Source: Ga0077555 sp050250755 (GTDB lineage Bacteria > Pseudomonadota > Alphaproteobacteria > Rhizobiales > Hyphomicrobiaceae). From it: a stretch of 64,000 nucleotides of DNA. Shown here piece after piece: positions 47,499 to 55,863 of this stretch. The stretch is from positions 231,826-295,825 of the forward strand of contig JBFWOB010000001.1 of NCBI GenBank assembly GCA_050250755.1, in the 5' to 3' direction. Positions within the stretch are counted from its first letter, which is position 1. Every line of letters starts with the position of its first letter. Both the position numbers and the translations under genes were made by a program. The notes beneath the pieces are model-generated. The model did no database searches. It saw nothing but the letters and a program-made list of their open reading frames with translations, and was not told where the DNA came from.

Positions 47499-48026
47499 TT
47501 AGAACTCGATGTGGCGGAGGAAGTCGCCGAGTTGGCCGTCCCATAGGCGAACGGTTTCGGTGAATACGTTCTCTGAGACGCTGCCGAGCATCACCACGTC
47601 CATACGCAGAGCCACGTTCGAGTCGGTGCGCTGGACAGCGTAAGCGTGGCGCTTTTTCAAGTTCCAGGTGTTGAGGTCTTCGAGCTTCGATTTGCGGGTC
47701 GGACGGAAGGCCGAGTCGAACGAGATCGAGTTGCAATTTTGGCCGTTCTCGCAACCATAGAAGTAGATGCTGTAGCGCGCGCCCTGAGAGCTGGTCGAGA
47801 TGAAGGGATCGCCGTCGTTGTCCGTTCCAACTTGTGCGGCCTGTCCGCGTCCCCGCAGGTATTCCGCAATCTGCTGGGGATCGGCGGAATAACTGGTCGC
47901 ATTGGCTGCCGGCGTCTGGACGGCTGCGTTCGAGAGTCCCATCCGCTGCGCGTTCGCGGACAGAGGTGCGGCGAGGACGACGAATGCGAGAGCCAGAGCG
48001 GCGAGCGTGGTGGGTCCCTTCGACAT
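47499..48026 (-). CDS. Exported YbjN-domain protein
   Basis: The 175-residue product has a signal peptide (about residues 1-27, ending SANAQ) and a mature domain matching the exported YbjN-like proteins of rhizobia: PQQIAEYLRGRGQAAQVG, GDPFISTSSQGARYSIYFYGC, and the Cys pair in YGCENGQNCNSI. The final VRLWDGQLGDFLRHIEF also fits. YbjN domains are linked to stress and motility control in enterobacteria; no function is settled for the exported type. ATG at 48026 follows GAGGAG. Confidence 0.75.
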   Translation of the reverse strand: MSKGPTTLAALALAFVVLAAPLSANAQRMGLSNAAVQTPAANATSYSADPQQIAEYLRGRGQAAQVGTDNDGDPFISTSSQGARYSIYFYGCENGQNCNSISFDSAFRPTRKSKLEDLNTWNLKKRHAYAVQRTDSNVALRMDVVMLGSVSENVFTETVRLWDGQLGDFLRHIEF

Positions 48027-48302
48027 GACGCTAAACTCCTCGAGATGGCAGCGGAGGGTGGCAGGGTGCAGATCAGTCTGTGATCGTGTATGGGATTATA
48101 ATAAACATCGTTCATTAAATGTCAATACGGGTCGAATCGTATCATAATAAAAAGTGCCGCGGGAAGAGCACGCGGTTCCGGTGCGTGCCTGTCGCCCTCG
48201 CCGGCCGCATGCGGTCGGTCAAAAAGCCAGAAAAAGCGTTGCCCGCGCCAGCTCAAATGGCATGATCGCGGCCAGTCGAACCCTCCATCGAAAGCGTGTC
48301 CC

Positions 48303-49487
48303 ATGCCCTTCGAGCCCGCCAGCGACGTTCTCGCCGACTACACTGTCCTAGATCTCACGCGCGTCCGCTCCGGTCCGACCTGCGTGCGCCAACTCGCTGA
48401 CTGGGGTGCCAACGTCATCAAGATCGAAGACCCGGAGTCCGACAAAGTTGGGCTTGGCGGACCGCGCTCGGGCTCGGATTTCCAGAATCTGCATCGCAAC
48501 AAGCGCTCGATCTCGCTCAACCTGAAATCACCGGCCGGTCGCGAAGTGTTCATGGCACTGGCCGCCCGCGCCGACGTGATCGTCGAGAACTATCGGCCGG
48601 ACGTGAAGAAGCGGCTCGGGATCGATTACGAGGCCGTCGCGAAGATCAACCCGCGCATTGTTTATGCGTCGATTTCCGGCTTCGGGCAGGACGGCCCGCT
48701 CGCCAAGCGTCCGGGCTTCGATCAGATCGCGCAGGGCATGGGCGGTCTGATGTCGATCACGGGTGAGCCGGGGAAGGGGCCGATGCGCGTCGGCATCCCG
48801 ATCGCGGACCTTACCGCCGGTATCTTCTGCAGCCAGGGCATCCTGCTTGCGCTGATGGAGCGCGAGAAATCGGGCAAGGGGCAATGGGTGCAGACATCGC
48901 TCCTGCAGGCGCAGGTCTTCATGCTCGATTTCCAGGCCACGCGCTGGCTGATGGATCAAGAGGTTCCCCCGCAGGCCGGCAACGATCATCCGACTTCGAT
49001 TCCAACTGGCGTGTTCAAGACCTCGGACGGCTACATCAATATCGCCGTGGCTGGCCAGAAGATGTGGGAGAAATTCGCCGCGCTGTTCGATGACGAGGGC
49101 TTCAAAAGCCCTGATTTTGCCAATGGCAAAAGCCGCTCGAAAAATCGCAAGGCGCTCAACGCGTTGATCGAGAAGCATACGATCCAGAAGTCGGCGGCGT
49201 ACTGGATCGAAATGCTCAACGCCAACGGTTGTCCCGCCGGCGAGATCAATTCGATCGATCAGGTGTTTGGCCTGGAGCAGGTGCGCCACCTTGGCCTGGC
49301 CCAACCGATGGACAGCCAGGAGCGCGGCAAGACCGAGGTGCTCGGCCAACCCATTCTGATGAGCCGATCGAAGGCTTCCGTAAGGCGAGCGCCGCCGAAG
49401 TTGGGTCAGCACACCGAGGAAGTTCTCTCCGAGATCGGCTACGAGCCCGACGCCATCGCAAAGCTCAGAAAAGACGGTGCTATCTGA
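48303..49487 (+). CDS. CaiB/BaiF-family (class III) CoA-transferase
   Basis: The 394-residue protein has YTVLDLTRVRSGPTCVRQLADWGANVIKIEDP, SGFGQDGPLAKRPG, the nucleophilic Asp in PGFDQIAQGMGG, and GKGQWVQTSLLQA. It is the third paralogue in this window; the three differ in the segment after the catalytic Asp, so they probably use different acids. No obvious partner lies on the same strand; a DUF3592 protein gene follows after 84 bases. Confidence 0.92.
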   Translation: MPFEPASDVLADYTVLDLTRVRSGPTCVRQLADWGANVIKIEDPESDKVGLGGPRSGSDFQNLHRNKRSISLNLKSPAGREVFMALAARADVIVENYRPDVKKRLGIDYEAVAKINPRIVYASISGFGQDGPLAKRPGFDQIAQGMGGLMSITGEPGKGPMRVGIPIADLTAGIFCSQGILLALMEREKSGKGQWVQTSLLQAQVFMLDFQATRWLMDQEVPPQAGNDHPTSIPTGVFKTSDGYINIAVAGQKMWEKFAALFDDEGFKSPDFANGKSRSKNRKALNALIEKHTIQKSAAYWIEMLNANGCPAGEINSIDQVFGLEQVRHLGLAQPMDSQERGKTEVLGQPILMSRSKASVRRAPPKLGQHTEEVLSEIGYEPDAIAKLRKDGAI

Positions 49488-49571
49488 TAGACCGGCCGCG
49501 GCAACGGTATCGTCCGGAGCCGTCGGCTGCAACTGACGTGAAGTGGCCGGATCAGAGCCTGAGCGCGACCG

Positions 49572-50111
49572 ATGCGAGGCCTTCTCGACGACAGCATGTT
49601 AGCAGCGTGGTGGGCGGACGTCGGTCGCGTCAAGCGGACGGCGGTTCTGATCGTTCTCGGGCTGCTTCCGCTCGCGACTGTGTTTGCGCTCGCCGTCATG
49701 GGGCCGCGGCTGGTGCGAGAAGGATCGCTGCTTTGGTTTGGCGCCCACACAGTGGGAACGGTTCGCGAGGCGAAAGTCGAACAATCAGGGTCGTTCAAGG
49801 GCGGAGAGCCCAAGTATCGCCTCGTCCTGGCTTACGAGTTTTCCACTCCGGACGGCCGCCGTCACGTTGGCACCGGTATTCGCAACGATCTGCGGTATCT
49901 GCCGAACTTGCCGCCGGGTAGTCACATCGGCGTCTTTTACGATGCCGCGAACCCCGCACGATCCGTCGTCGAGTACAACTTGCGGACGGACGTTTATGCG
50001 CTCGTCCTCTTTCTGCCGTTTCTCGGCGTCGTGAGTTTTGGTTTCCCACTGTGGTACGCGCTCAAGCTGGCCCGCGTACTTCGACAACGAAGCCCCGGCC
50101 AAGCGCGATGA
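49572..50111 (+). CDS. DUF3592 membrane protein
   Basis: The 179-residue protein has one membrane segment near residues 22-45 and another near residues 138-165, enclosing a beta-rich domain. GTVREAKVEQSG, YRLVLAYEFSTPDGRRHVGTG and the short VFYDAANPARSVVE block are typical of DUF3592. Such proteins are common in proteobacteria and have no known function. ATG at 49572 has no clear ribosome-binding site; the ATG twelve residues later would also do. Confidence 0.75.
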   Translation: MRGLLDDSMLAAWWADVGRVKRTAVLIVLGLLPLATVFALAVMGPRLVREGSLLWFGAHTVGTVREAKVEQSGSFKGGEPKYRLVLAYEFSTPDGRRHVGTGIRNDLRYLPNLPPGSHIGVFYDAANPARSVVEYNLRTDVYALVLFLPFLGVVSFGFPLWYALKLARVLRQRSPGQAR

Positions 50112-50121
50112 GCCGCGCGCC

Positions 50122-51015
50122 TCAGCTCACCGTGAAATTGGTGGCTTTCTCGCGGACGAGGCCTTCTTGAGCGACGCTCGCGACCAACGTACCGTCACGG
50201 GTGAAGACGCTACCACGGCACAAGCCGCGCGCCCCGTAGGCGCTCGGGCTGTCCTGTACATAGAGCAGCCATTCATCGGCGCGGAACGGGCGGTGAAACC
50301 ACATGGCATGATCGAGGCTCGCGAGTTGGATGTCGGTCTCGAATGCCAGTCGGCCGTGCGCAATCAGGGCGGTGTCGAGCAATGTGAAATCGGACGCATA
50401 GGCGAGCACGCACTGGTGGAATGTCGGCGCGTCGGGAAGCCGGCCGGTCGTTCGCATCCAGATCATCTGCACAGGAGCCCGCGCCTTCCGCTCGAAATAG
50501 CGAGAGGGGTCGACGAGGCGCACCTCGATCGGGCGTTCACGCTCCCAGTAGCTTCGCATGTTGTCCGGCAGATGCGGCATCAGGCGCGCGAGCAGATCCT
50601 TTTCGCTTGGCAGATCCTCTGGCGCCGGCACGTTCGGCATTTCGGACCCGTGATCGAGTCCGGGCTCCGCTTTGTGGAATGATGCGGTCAGTGCGAAGAT
50701 CGGTCGCCCGTGCTGGATTGCTTTCACGCGCCGCGTTGTAAAGCTGCCGCCGTCGCGGATGCGTTCAACGTCGTAGACGATCGGTGCCTTCGGATCACCG
50801 CCGAGCAGGAAGTAAGCATGGGCCGAGTGGGCGAGGCGCCCTTCCGGTACCGTCCGCACCGCCGCAACCAGGGCCTGCCCCAGAACTTGACCACCATAAA
50901 CCCGTTGCCATCCGACGCTTGGGCCGCGGCCACGATAGAGGTTCTCCTCGAGCTTCTCGAGATCGAGAACCGAAAGAAGCGTCGCTAGAGCTGAGCTCGC
51001 ATCGGCTGGCGTCAT
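50122..51015 (-). CDS. tesB: Acyl-CoA thioesterase II
   Basis: The 297-residue protein is a double-hotdog TesB: YRGRGPSVGWQRVYGGQVLGQALVAA, SAHAYFLLGGDPKAPIVYDVERIRDGGSFTTRRV, and in the second half TLLDTALIAHG, ASLDHAMWFHRPFRADEWLLY and GARGLCRGSVFTRDG. Catalytic Asp, Gln and Thr positions are kept. It hydrolyses medium and long acyl-CoA esters in the cytoplasm. ATG at 51015 is chosen; the extension to 51099 is not TesB-like. It is divergent from the UbiH-like gene. Confidence 0.93.
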   Translation of the reverse strand: MTPADASSALATLLSVLDLEKLEENLYRGRGPSVGWQRVYGGQVLGQALVAAVRTVPEGRLAHSAHAYFLLGGDPKAPIVYDVERIRDGGSFTTRRVKAIQHGRPIFALTASFHKAEPGLDHGSEMPNVPAPEDLPSEKDLLARLMPHLPDNMRSYWERERPIEVRLVDPSRYFERKARAPVQMIWMRTTGRLPDAPTFHQCVLAYASDFTLLDTALIAHGRLAFETDIQLASLDHAMWFHRPFRADEWLLYVQDSPSAYGARGLCRGSVFTRDGTLVASVAQEGLVREKATNFTVS

Positions 51016-51167
51016 GTCGCATCGCCTCGTGCGTTTCCCAATCGCTGTCGCGTGGGCCATATTGCGTGCAGTGCACAAAGAGGCTCCCTTGCCGTCCATG
51101 TCAAGATGGGCCGCTGCAAGGCAGGTCAGCGCTTAGCGCCCGTTGTCCATGCGCCGAAGGAAATGTC

Positions 51168-52415
51168 ATGGCATCGATGATGCGACCCACACACGACGTT
51201 CTGATTGCCGGTGGCAGCTTTGCGGGACTGGCACTAGCGCTTGCCCTTGCGAGGGCGGAAGGCGGGGGGCCGGACATCGCGCTCGTGGAACGCACGCCAC
51301 TTGACCCTGATGCCCAAGTCGCCACCCGCGATCCACGCGCGTTTGCGCTTTCGTCAGGCACCAGGCGGCTGCTCGATGCCATCGGAGTTTGGGGGGCGGT
51401 CGAGCACCATGCTCAGCCGGTCTCGGTGGTCGACATCACGGATAGCGCGCTCACCGACGCCTTCCGGCCGATCTTGCTCAGCTACGAGACGATGGCCGAC
51501 GGCGAGCCGCAGATGCTGATCCTCGAAGCCGATCGGTTGCGACAGGCCCTGCTTCGTGCCGTCCGCTCCGAGCCCCGCATTGCCGTCATTGCGCCGACCG
51601 AGGTCACGGGCATCGATGAGACGGCTGGCGGGCGCGCAGTCATGCTGGGCGAGGACGAGGCTAGGAGAGCTCGACTTCTGGTCGCCGCCGATGGCGCGCA
51701 GTCGCGGATCAGGTCGATGGCGGGCATCGGTGTTGTCGGCGGCTCGTTCCATCAGCGCGGTATTGCCGCCATCGTGGGGCATGAACGCGAGCATGAAGGT
51801 CATGCCGTACAGCACTTCCTGCCCGCCGGGCCATTTGCATTGCTGCCGCTCAATGGGCGTCGCTCTTGCATCACATGGTCCGAGGGAGAGGCGCGCGCAC
51901 TCGAGATCATGGCTCTCGACGATGCGGCCTTCTTGGAGGAGGCGCAGCAGCGAGCCGGCTGGAGGCTCGGGGCGCTGACGTTCGACGGCACGCGCGCCTC
52001 ATGGCCGCTTGGCAGTCACGTGGCGCGCAGCCTTGTCGCGGCCCGGCTGGCTCTGATTGGTGACGCGGTACGCAGCGTCCACCCGATTGCGGGACAAGGC
52101 GTGAATCTCGGGTTCCGAGACGTGGCAGCTCTGGCCGAAACGATCGTGGAGGGCATGCGCCTCGGACTTGACCCAGGCGATGCAACTCTTCTCACCCGTT
52201 ACGAGAGGTGGCGACGCGCTGACGGCGTACAGTCCGCCGCCGCGTTCGCCGCTCTCAATGCCTTGTTCGCCAACGACTCGACGCCCGTCCGAATGCTGCG
52301 CGGCGCCGGCCTCGGCGTGGTCGATCGCTGGCCTGGATTGAAGAGTGTCCTAGTCGCCGAGGCAGCCGGGGCGACGGGGGACGTGCCCCGGCTGCTCCAG
52401 GGGCTGCCGCTATGA
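51168..52415 (+). CDS. UbiH/UbiF-type FAD-dependent hydroxylase
   Basis: The 415-residue flavoprotein has a Rossmann FAD motif (DVLIAGGSFAGLALALALA), DPRAFALSSGTRRLL as in UbiH/UbiF, the DG motif around LLVAADGAQSRIR, and GDAVRSVHPIAGQGVNLGFRDVA, the second FAD-binding signature. Such enzymes hydroxylate the ubiquinone ring in the membrane-bound biosynthetic complex. Whether this is C5, C6 or C7 hydroxylation, or another aromatic substrate, cannot be said. ATG at 51168 follows GAAGGAAA. Confidence 0.85.
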   Translation: MASMMRPTHDVLIAGGSFAGLALALALARAEGGGPDIALVERTPLDPDAQVATRDPRAFALSSGTRRLLDAIGVWGAVEHHAQPVSVVDITDSALTDAFRPILLSYETMADGEPQMLILEADRLRQALLRAVRSEPRIAVIAPTEVTGIDETAGGRAVMLGEDEARRARLLVAADGAQSRIRSMAGIGVVGGSFHQRGIAAIVGHEREHEGHAVQHFLPAGPFALLPLNGRRSCITWSEGEARALEIMALDDAAFLEEAQQRAGWRLGALTFDGTRASWPLGSHVARSLVAARLALIGDAVRSVHPIAGQGVNLGFRDVAALAETIVEGMRLGLDPGDATLLTRYERWRRADGVQSAAAFAALNALFANDSTPVRMLRGAGLGVVDRWPGLKSVLVAEAAGATGDVPRLLQGLPL

Positions 52416-52434
52416 GGCGGCAGGCCCGCGGGGG

Positions 52435-53094
52435 CTACCACGTACGCCGGGGTCCGGTGTCGATGTGGAACAGCCCACCGCCGTAGTGCTTGAAGCCGCC
52501 GACCAGGCCGCGAATGAAGCTCGACGCCGCGCCCCAATTGCCGTTGATCCGGAAATCGGCCGCATCACCCGTCAGATGCTTGGAGCGGCGGGCGCCACCG
52601 ACGCGGGCATTGCGAGAGCGGCTACGGCACGTCGAGTTGACGGTGACCGATCCGAACCGGGATGCCACCTGGGCAAGTACGCCGCGCAACGATCCATTCA
52701 AGCAACCTGAGCTTGCGGCCCATTTGATGGAGCCGCCACCCGCAATGCTGCGATGGGGCTTCGAAGGTGGCACATAGGTCTTGCCGAGGCTGGCAACCCG
52801 AACATGCTTCTTATGGCTGTGAGCCTTGCTGTGGCGCTTGCGAGCCGGGCGGTCGTCGTGACTTCTCGTAATCGATGGGCGAGGCGCCTGACGGCGCGCT
52901 GGCCTTGCGTCTTCGTCATCTATGCTTGAAAGGGACGCGGTCACCGTAGGGCGCTCGGTGCGGAACTCGCCTGCCAGGTATTCTGCAGTATCGGCCTTCG
53001 CAACATCGACTATGCCGATGAAGGCACTTGCAGCAACCAGCGCAAAAAGGCCGGCCGACGCTGCCAGGCAGCGGTGAGGTACGCGGTCGGACAT
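52435..53094 (-). CDS. Exported peptidase M15-like (DD-carboxypeptidase fold) protein
   Basis: The 219-residue product has an N-terminal signal (about residues 1-35), a long basic linker (about residues 50-115, rich in Arg, His and Lys) and a C-terminal M15-type domain. The zinc motif is SKHLTGDAADF (His-x6-Asp) with FHIDTG as the last His-x-Asp pair. This suggests a D,D-peptidase or peptidoglycan-binding protein. The basic linker could bind the wall or DNA. ATG at 53094 follows GGGGAG; the longer frame to 53280 is not supported. Confidence 0.78.
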   Translation of the reverse strand: MSDRVPHRCLAASAGLFALVAASAFIGIVDVAKADTAEYLAGEFRTERPTVTASLSSIDDEDARPARRQAPRPSITRSHDDRPARKRHSKAHSHKKHVRVASLGKTYVPPSKPHRSIAGGGSIKWAASSGCLNGSLRGVLAQVASRFGSVTVNSTCRSRSRNARVGGARRSKHLTGDAADFRINGNWGAASSFIRGLVGGFKHYGGGLFHIDTGPRRTW

Positions 53095-53411
53095 AATCGA
53101 AACTCCCCTGCGTTCGCCGAGCGGACGAGCCAACGAGCTCGAGACAAGGGGACCCGCGCGGCCATTCCCCAACAGGGGCGGCCAAGTAGACGCGTCTGTG
53201 CTAAATGGGCACGCGCAAGTGCCCGTATGGTTTACAGGCGTGGTTAATGTTTCGGTTACCCTGTGGGGGTTCGATCTCATTCGCTCAGCGGAGCGGGATC
53301 TACAATTTTTCGCTTACGTCAACACATTGTCCGGACGAGTTCAGGCGCAAAAAAGCGCCCGGAAGGTGCGTCCGGGCGCCGTTAACCATGAATCGACGTG
53401 AGATGCTCAGC
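53095..53411. other. Gene-free stretch between peptidase and DUF1150 genes
   Basis: About 317 bases on which both neighbours point the same way (minus). It contains the intrinsic terminator of the DUF1150 gene at 53349-53379 and must hold the promoter of the peptidase gene. A 67-codon plus-strand frame at 53198-53401 has no coding character. Confidence 0.45.
53349..53379 (-). terminator. Rho-independent terminator of the hsp20/DUF1150 pair
   Basis: Read on the minus strand, GCGCCCGGA (53379-53371) and TCCGGGCGC (53363-53355) form a perfect 9-pair stem with a 7-base loop, followed directly by TTTTTT (complement of 53354-53349). It lies 33 bases after the DUF1150 stop codon. Confidence 0.85.
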
Positions 53412-53732
53412 CTAATGAAGGCTGGCAATCTCGAGCTCGCCATCAAGCGCGTGACCGACCGCCGCCTGCCGGCTGTCTGTCAGGGCGATCGGCGTGCCGT
53501 CTGCGGCATGCAAGGCATAAAGATCAATGCCGCGTGGCAAGCCCTTGACGGTCGGGAACATGCGGCGAGCCTCAGCGCTCGTCATGGCCCTGATGTAGGC
53601 CACCTGGCCATCGCCCAGGCGCGCCAGCTCCAGCTCGGTGATCAGCGCATGACGGCTGTCGATGGAACGGAATGTGCGCGACCGGCGCGCGGTCGCACGC
53701 TTGGTGGTGGGGCGCTTTCTTGTCTTCTGCAT
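53412..53732 (-). CDS. DUF1150 family protein, partner of Hsp20
   Basis: The 106-residue product has a basic N-terminus (MQKTRKRPTTKRATARR) and the DUF1150 core: LITELELARLGDGQVAYIRAMTSAEARRMFP and GIDLYALHAADGTPIALTDSRQAAVGHA. DUF1150 proteins are typical of alphaproteobacteria and often sit beside small heat-shock genes, as here; their function is unknown. ATG at 53732 follows AAGGAAGGAG. A strong terminator lies 33 bases after the stop. It lies 139 bases after the hsp20 gene and is probably co-induced by heat. Confidence 0.85.
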   Translation of the reverse strand: MQKTRKRPTTKRATARRSRTFRSIDSRHALITELELARLGDGQVAYIRAMTSAEARRMFPTVKGLPRGIDLYALHAADGTPIALTDSRQAAVGHALDGELEIASLH

Positions 53733-53871
53733 GACGCCACTCCTTCCTTGCCGGTTTCCCGGGCGGGGCGCGAGCATGTCATCTCTGCAAACGCCTTGAC
53801 AGGCGATGCAGTTCTCACCATGCCCTGCGATCATCGGATGATTCGCTTAGCGGGACTGTAACTTAAACGGC

Positions 53872-54309
53872 TCAAACACCAGGTTTCTGTCGCCCGATCT
53901 CAATCCTGCGTACCATTCTGTCGGGTTCGTGGCGTACGAGATCCACAGTCAAGAGGCCATTCTCCAAGTCGGCGGAGCGTACCTCTATGCCTTCCGCGAG
54001 CACAAACGTGCGCTGGAACTGGCGGGCCGCAATACCCCGGTGGAGATATTCGCGATCGCGATCGTCCTCTTGTTTACCTCGTACAATCAGTTGGTTGTCT
54101 TCTACGAGGACGTCGAGCTGGTCACGTTTGAAGCCAGCGAGAGCGAGTGTGATGCGCAACACGTCCGGGCCGTCCTCCGACCGATTGATCCGCTCGATAT
54201 TATAAGGCGGGTAACCGTCGGTTCCACTCTTGCCTACGCGCTCGATCAGTCGCTCGATTTCCTCGAAGCCCAGCAGCAGCGGGCTCGACATCAGGGTCAT
54301 TCGGGTCAT
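53872..54309 (-). CDS. Small heat-shock protein, Hsp20 (IbpA-type)
   Basis: The 145-residue chaperone has the usual short start (MTRMTLMSSPLLLGFEEIERLIERVGKSG in its family pattern) and an alpha-crystallin domain from about residue 35 to 130: PPYNIERINRSEDGPDVLRITLALAGF, then VLVEDNQLIVRGKQ, REYLHRGIAARQFQRTFVLAEGIEV, and ADLENGLLTVDLV. It holds unfolding proteins during heat stress. ATG at 54309 is chosen to match family starts. Upstream are a sigma-32-like promoter and a ROSE-like RNA thermometer. Confidence 0.93.
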   Translation of the reverse strand: MTRMTLMSSPLLLGFEEIERLIERVGKSGTDGYPPYNIERINRSEDGPDVLRITLALAGFKRDQLDVLVEDNQLIVRGKQEDDRDREYLHRGIAARQFQRTFVLAEGIEVRSADLENGLLTVDLVRHEPDRMVRRIEIGRQKPGV

Positions 54310-54315
54310 GCTCGT

Positions 54316-54400
54316 CAAAGTCCTCGTCAGAAGCGACCTTGGATGCGCTGAGCGGGTATCCACCCGCTGCGACCGGCCCGTTCGAGGCGCCAGCGCGCAT
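54316..54400 (-). promoter_or_regulatory. ROSE-like RNA thermometer in the hsp20 leader
   Basis: In the minus-strand leader, CAAGGTC-G-CT (54341-54332) pairs with AGGACTTTG (54324-54316): nine base pairs with one bulged G. The motif TCGCT opposite the Shine-Dalgarno AGGA with an unpaired G is the mark of ROSE elements, which in rhizobia hide the hsp20 ribosome site until heat opens it. A second hairpin (AGCGGGT-GGAT-ACCCGCT) lies just upstream. Pairing was checked by hand only. Confidence 0.6.
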
Positions 54401-54407
54401 AGCTCCA

Positions 54408-54435
54408 ATATGGGACTCCACACGAGGAAATCAAT
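54408..54435 (-). promoter_or_regulatory. Candidate sigma-32 (heat-shock) promoter of hsp20
   Basis: On the minus strand ATTGAT (54435-54430) and TCCCATAT (54415-54408) are separated by 14 bases. The second matches the heat-shock -10 consensus CCCCATnT at all but one position; the first matches CTTGAA at four of six. It would give a leader of about 90 bases containing the thermometer. Confidence 0.45.
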
Positions 54436-54563
54436 TGCCAGGCAACAGGGGTGTTGCCGATTCGCGACCCACAGTTCAGTCTGATCGCGCACGGGCAAAA
54501 CACCGGCGCGGCCAAGAAGCCGGTCGGAGTGGCCCTTGCAATCCCTTGGGGCGCTATCCCGTC

Positions 54564-54935
54564 TTAGCTGCGCTGCATCTTCTGGGCGGCGTCGGCCATC
54601 AAACGCCCCAGGTCCTGCGCCTGCTCCGCATAGGTGCGCATTTGGCGCTGGGCGTAGCGGGCTTGAATCTCCATCGCCTCTTTCAAGTCCCGGGCGCGCG
54701 CGAGATCAGCTGCGAAGTCAAAGTTCGCGTCCATATTATCCTGCGCGTAACGCAAGGCCTTCGTTTGTGCCTCGCGAGCACTGTCGGCCGCCGCGCCACC
54801 CGAGCGCGTCATCATGTCCTGGGCCTTCTTGGCCATATCGAGAAACTGGTTATAGGCCTGCCGCGCCTGATTGACGTTCTGCTCGGCAAGATCGCGCATT
54901 TGCGGCGGGATATCGAACTGTGGCGTATCGGACAT
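54564..54935 (-). CDS. Phasin family protein
   Basis: The 123-residue protein is all-helical and coiled-coil-like, with the phasin pattern PPQMRDLAEQNVNQARQAYNQFLDMAKKAQDMM and NFDFAADLARARDLKEAMEIQARYAQRQM. Phasins coat polyhydroxyalkanoate granules, so the host very likely stores such polymers. ATG at 54935 (MSDTPQF) is chosen; an upstream ATG in the frame adds a non-phasin stretch. It is divergent from a histidine kinase gene (151 bases between starts). Confidence 0.88.
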   Translation of the reverse strand: MSDTPQFDIPPQMRDLAEQNVNQARQAYNQFLDMAKKAQDMMTRSGGAAADSAREAQTKALRYAQDNMDANFDFAADLARARDLKEAMEIQARYAQRQMRTYAEQAQDLGRLMADAAQKMQRS

Positions 54936-55086
54936 GAAGCTCGGGCTCCGTTTCTGGGTCTCGAGATGCTTCAACATAACACAGGCATAGCGCATGGCGA
55001 GCGACTTCGCGGCGTCTGCGCCGACTTTCCAGATCGAGCGATCGGGGACTACATGGCCACGCGCGCAGTAGAACGTGAGGTCGTAG

Positions 55087-55836
55087 ATGCCCGCTGACGA
55101 TCATCGACAACTTCATGGCATCACTGGCGAGATGCTAGGCCGATTCAATGCGGACCGACTCGTGCACGAGCTTCGCACGCCTCTTGCCGCAATTCAGTCG
55201 ATGGCTGAGGCGCTGGCCAGCGGGCATCTCGGACGTATGGAAAACGAGCGGCACGCTGGCTATGTGCTGTCCATGGCGGAGACGGCCAAGCATGCTCTCG
55301 CGGTCCTAGAGGCAATGCTCGTCCAAAAAGCCGAGAACGCCCGCCATACGGATGAATTACCGGTCGAGATCGATGCTTGCGGCCTCGCGAGAGCGACAGT
55401 CGAGGGGATGCTCATTCTGGCTGCGCGGGCAGGTGTGCGCCTTGAGTTGCGCGAGAGTAGCCCGCCGATACTGGCCAAGGTCCGCGCGACCGATGTTCGC
55501 CAGATGCTTATCAATCTCATCGCGAACGGCATTGCACACGCCGGCGGCGGCTCCACGGTTCTGATCGATGCGGGCCTGCGGGATCAATTCGTTTGGCTCA
55601 GGGTTACCGACGACGGGGCCGGCATACCGCAATCTGTGATCGATCGTCTTGAGATGGGGTTGCCGCTCGACAATGGTGGCGGCTTTCCGACGTCGCGGCT
55701 AAGACTTGGTCTGACGTTGACGCGCGCGCTTGCCATCACGAATGGTGGCGGTCTCGAAATCAAGACGAGCCCCGCTGGAACCGAGGCGTGCATCATTCTT
55801 CCGGCCGTCCAAGCGAGCGCGGCAGTCACTGGATAA
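55087..55836 (+). CDS. Sensor histidine kinase without a sensor domain
   Basis: The 249-residue protein has an H-box LVHELRTPLAAIQ (phospho-acceptor His at about residue 28) almost at the N-terminus, then the ATPase domain: N-box MLINLIANGIAHA, G1 box DDGAGIP, and G2 box LRLGLTLTRALA. There is no membrane segment or sensing domain before the H-box, so it must receive its signal from a partner protein. No response regulator is adjacent. It resembles short cytoplasmic kinases of alphaproteobacteria. Confidence 0.82.
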   Translation: MPADDHRQLHGITGEMLGRFNADRLVHELRTPLAAIQSMAEALASGHLGRMENERHAGYVLSMAETAKHALAVLEAMLVQKAENARHTDELPVEIDACGLARATVEGMLILAARAGVRLELRESSPPILAKVRATDVRQMLINLIANGIAHAGGGSTVLIDAGLRDQFVWLRVTDDGAGIPQSVIDRLEMGLPLDNGGGFPTSRLRLGLTLTRALAITNGGGLEIKTSPAGTEACIILPAVQASAAVTG

Positions 55837-55863
55837 GCACGCTGAGATGCCCGGTTGTCACTT

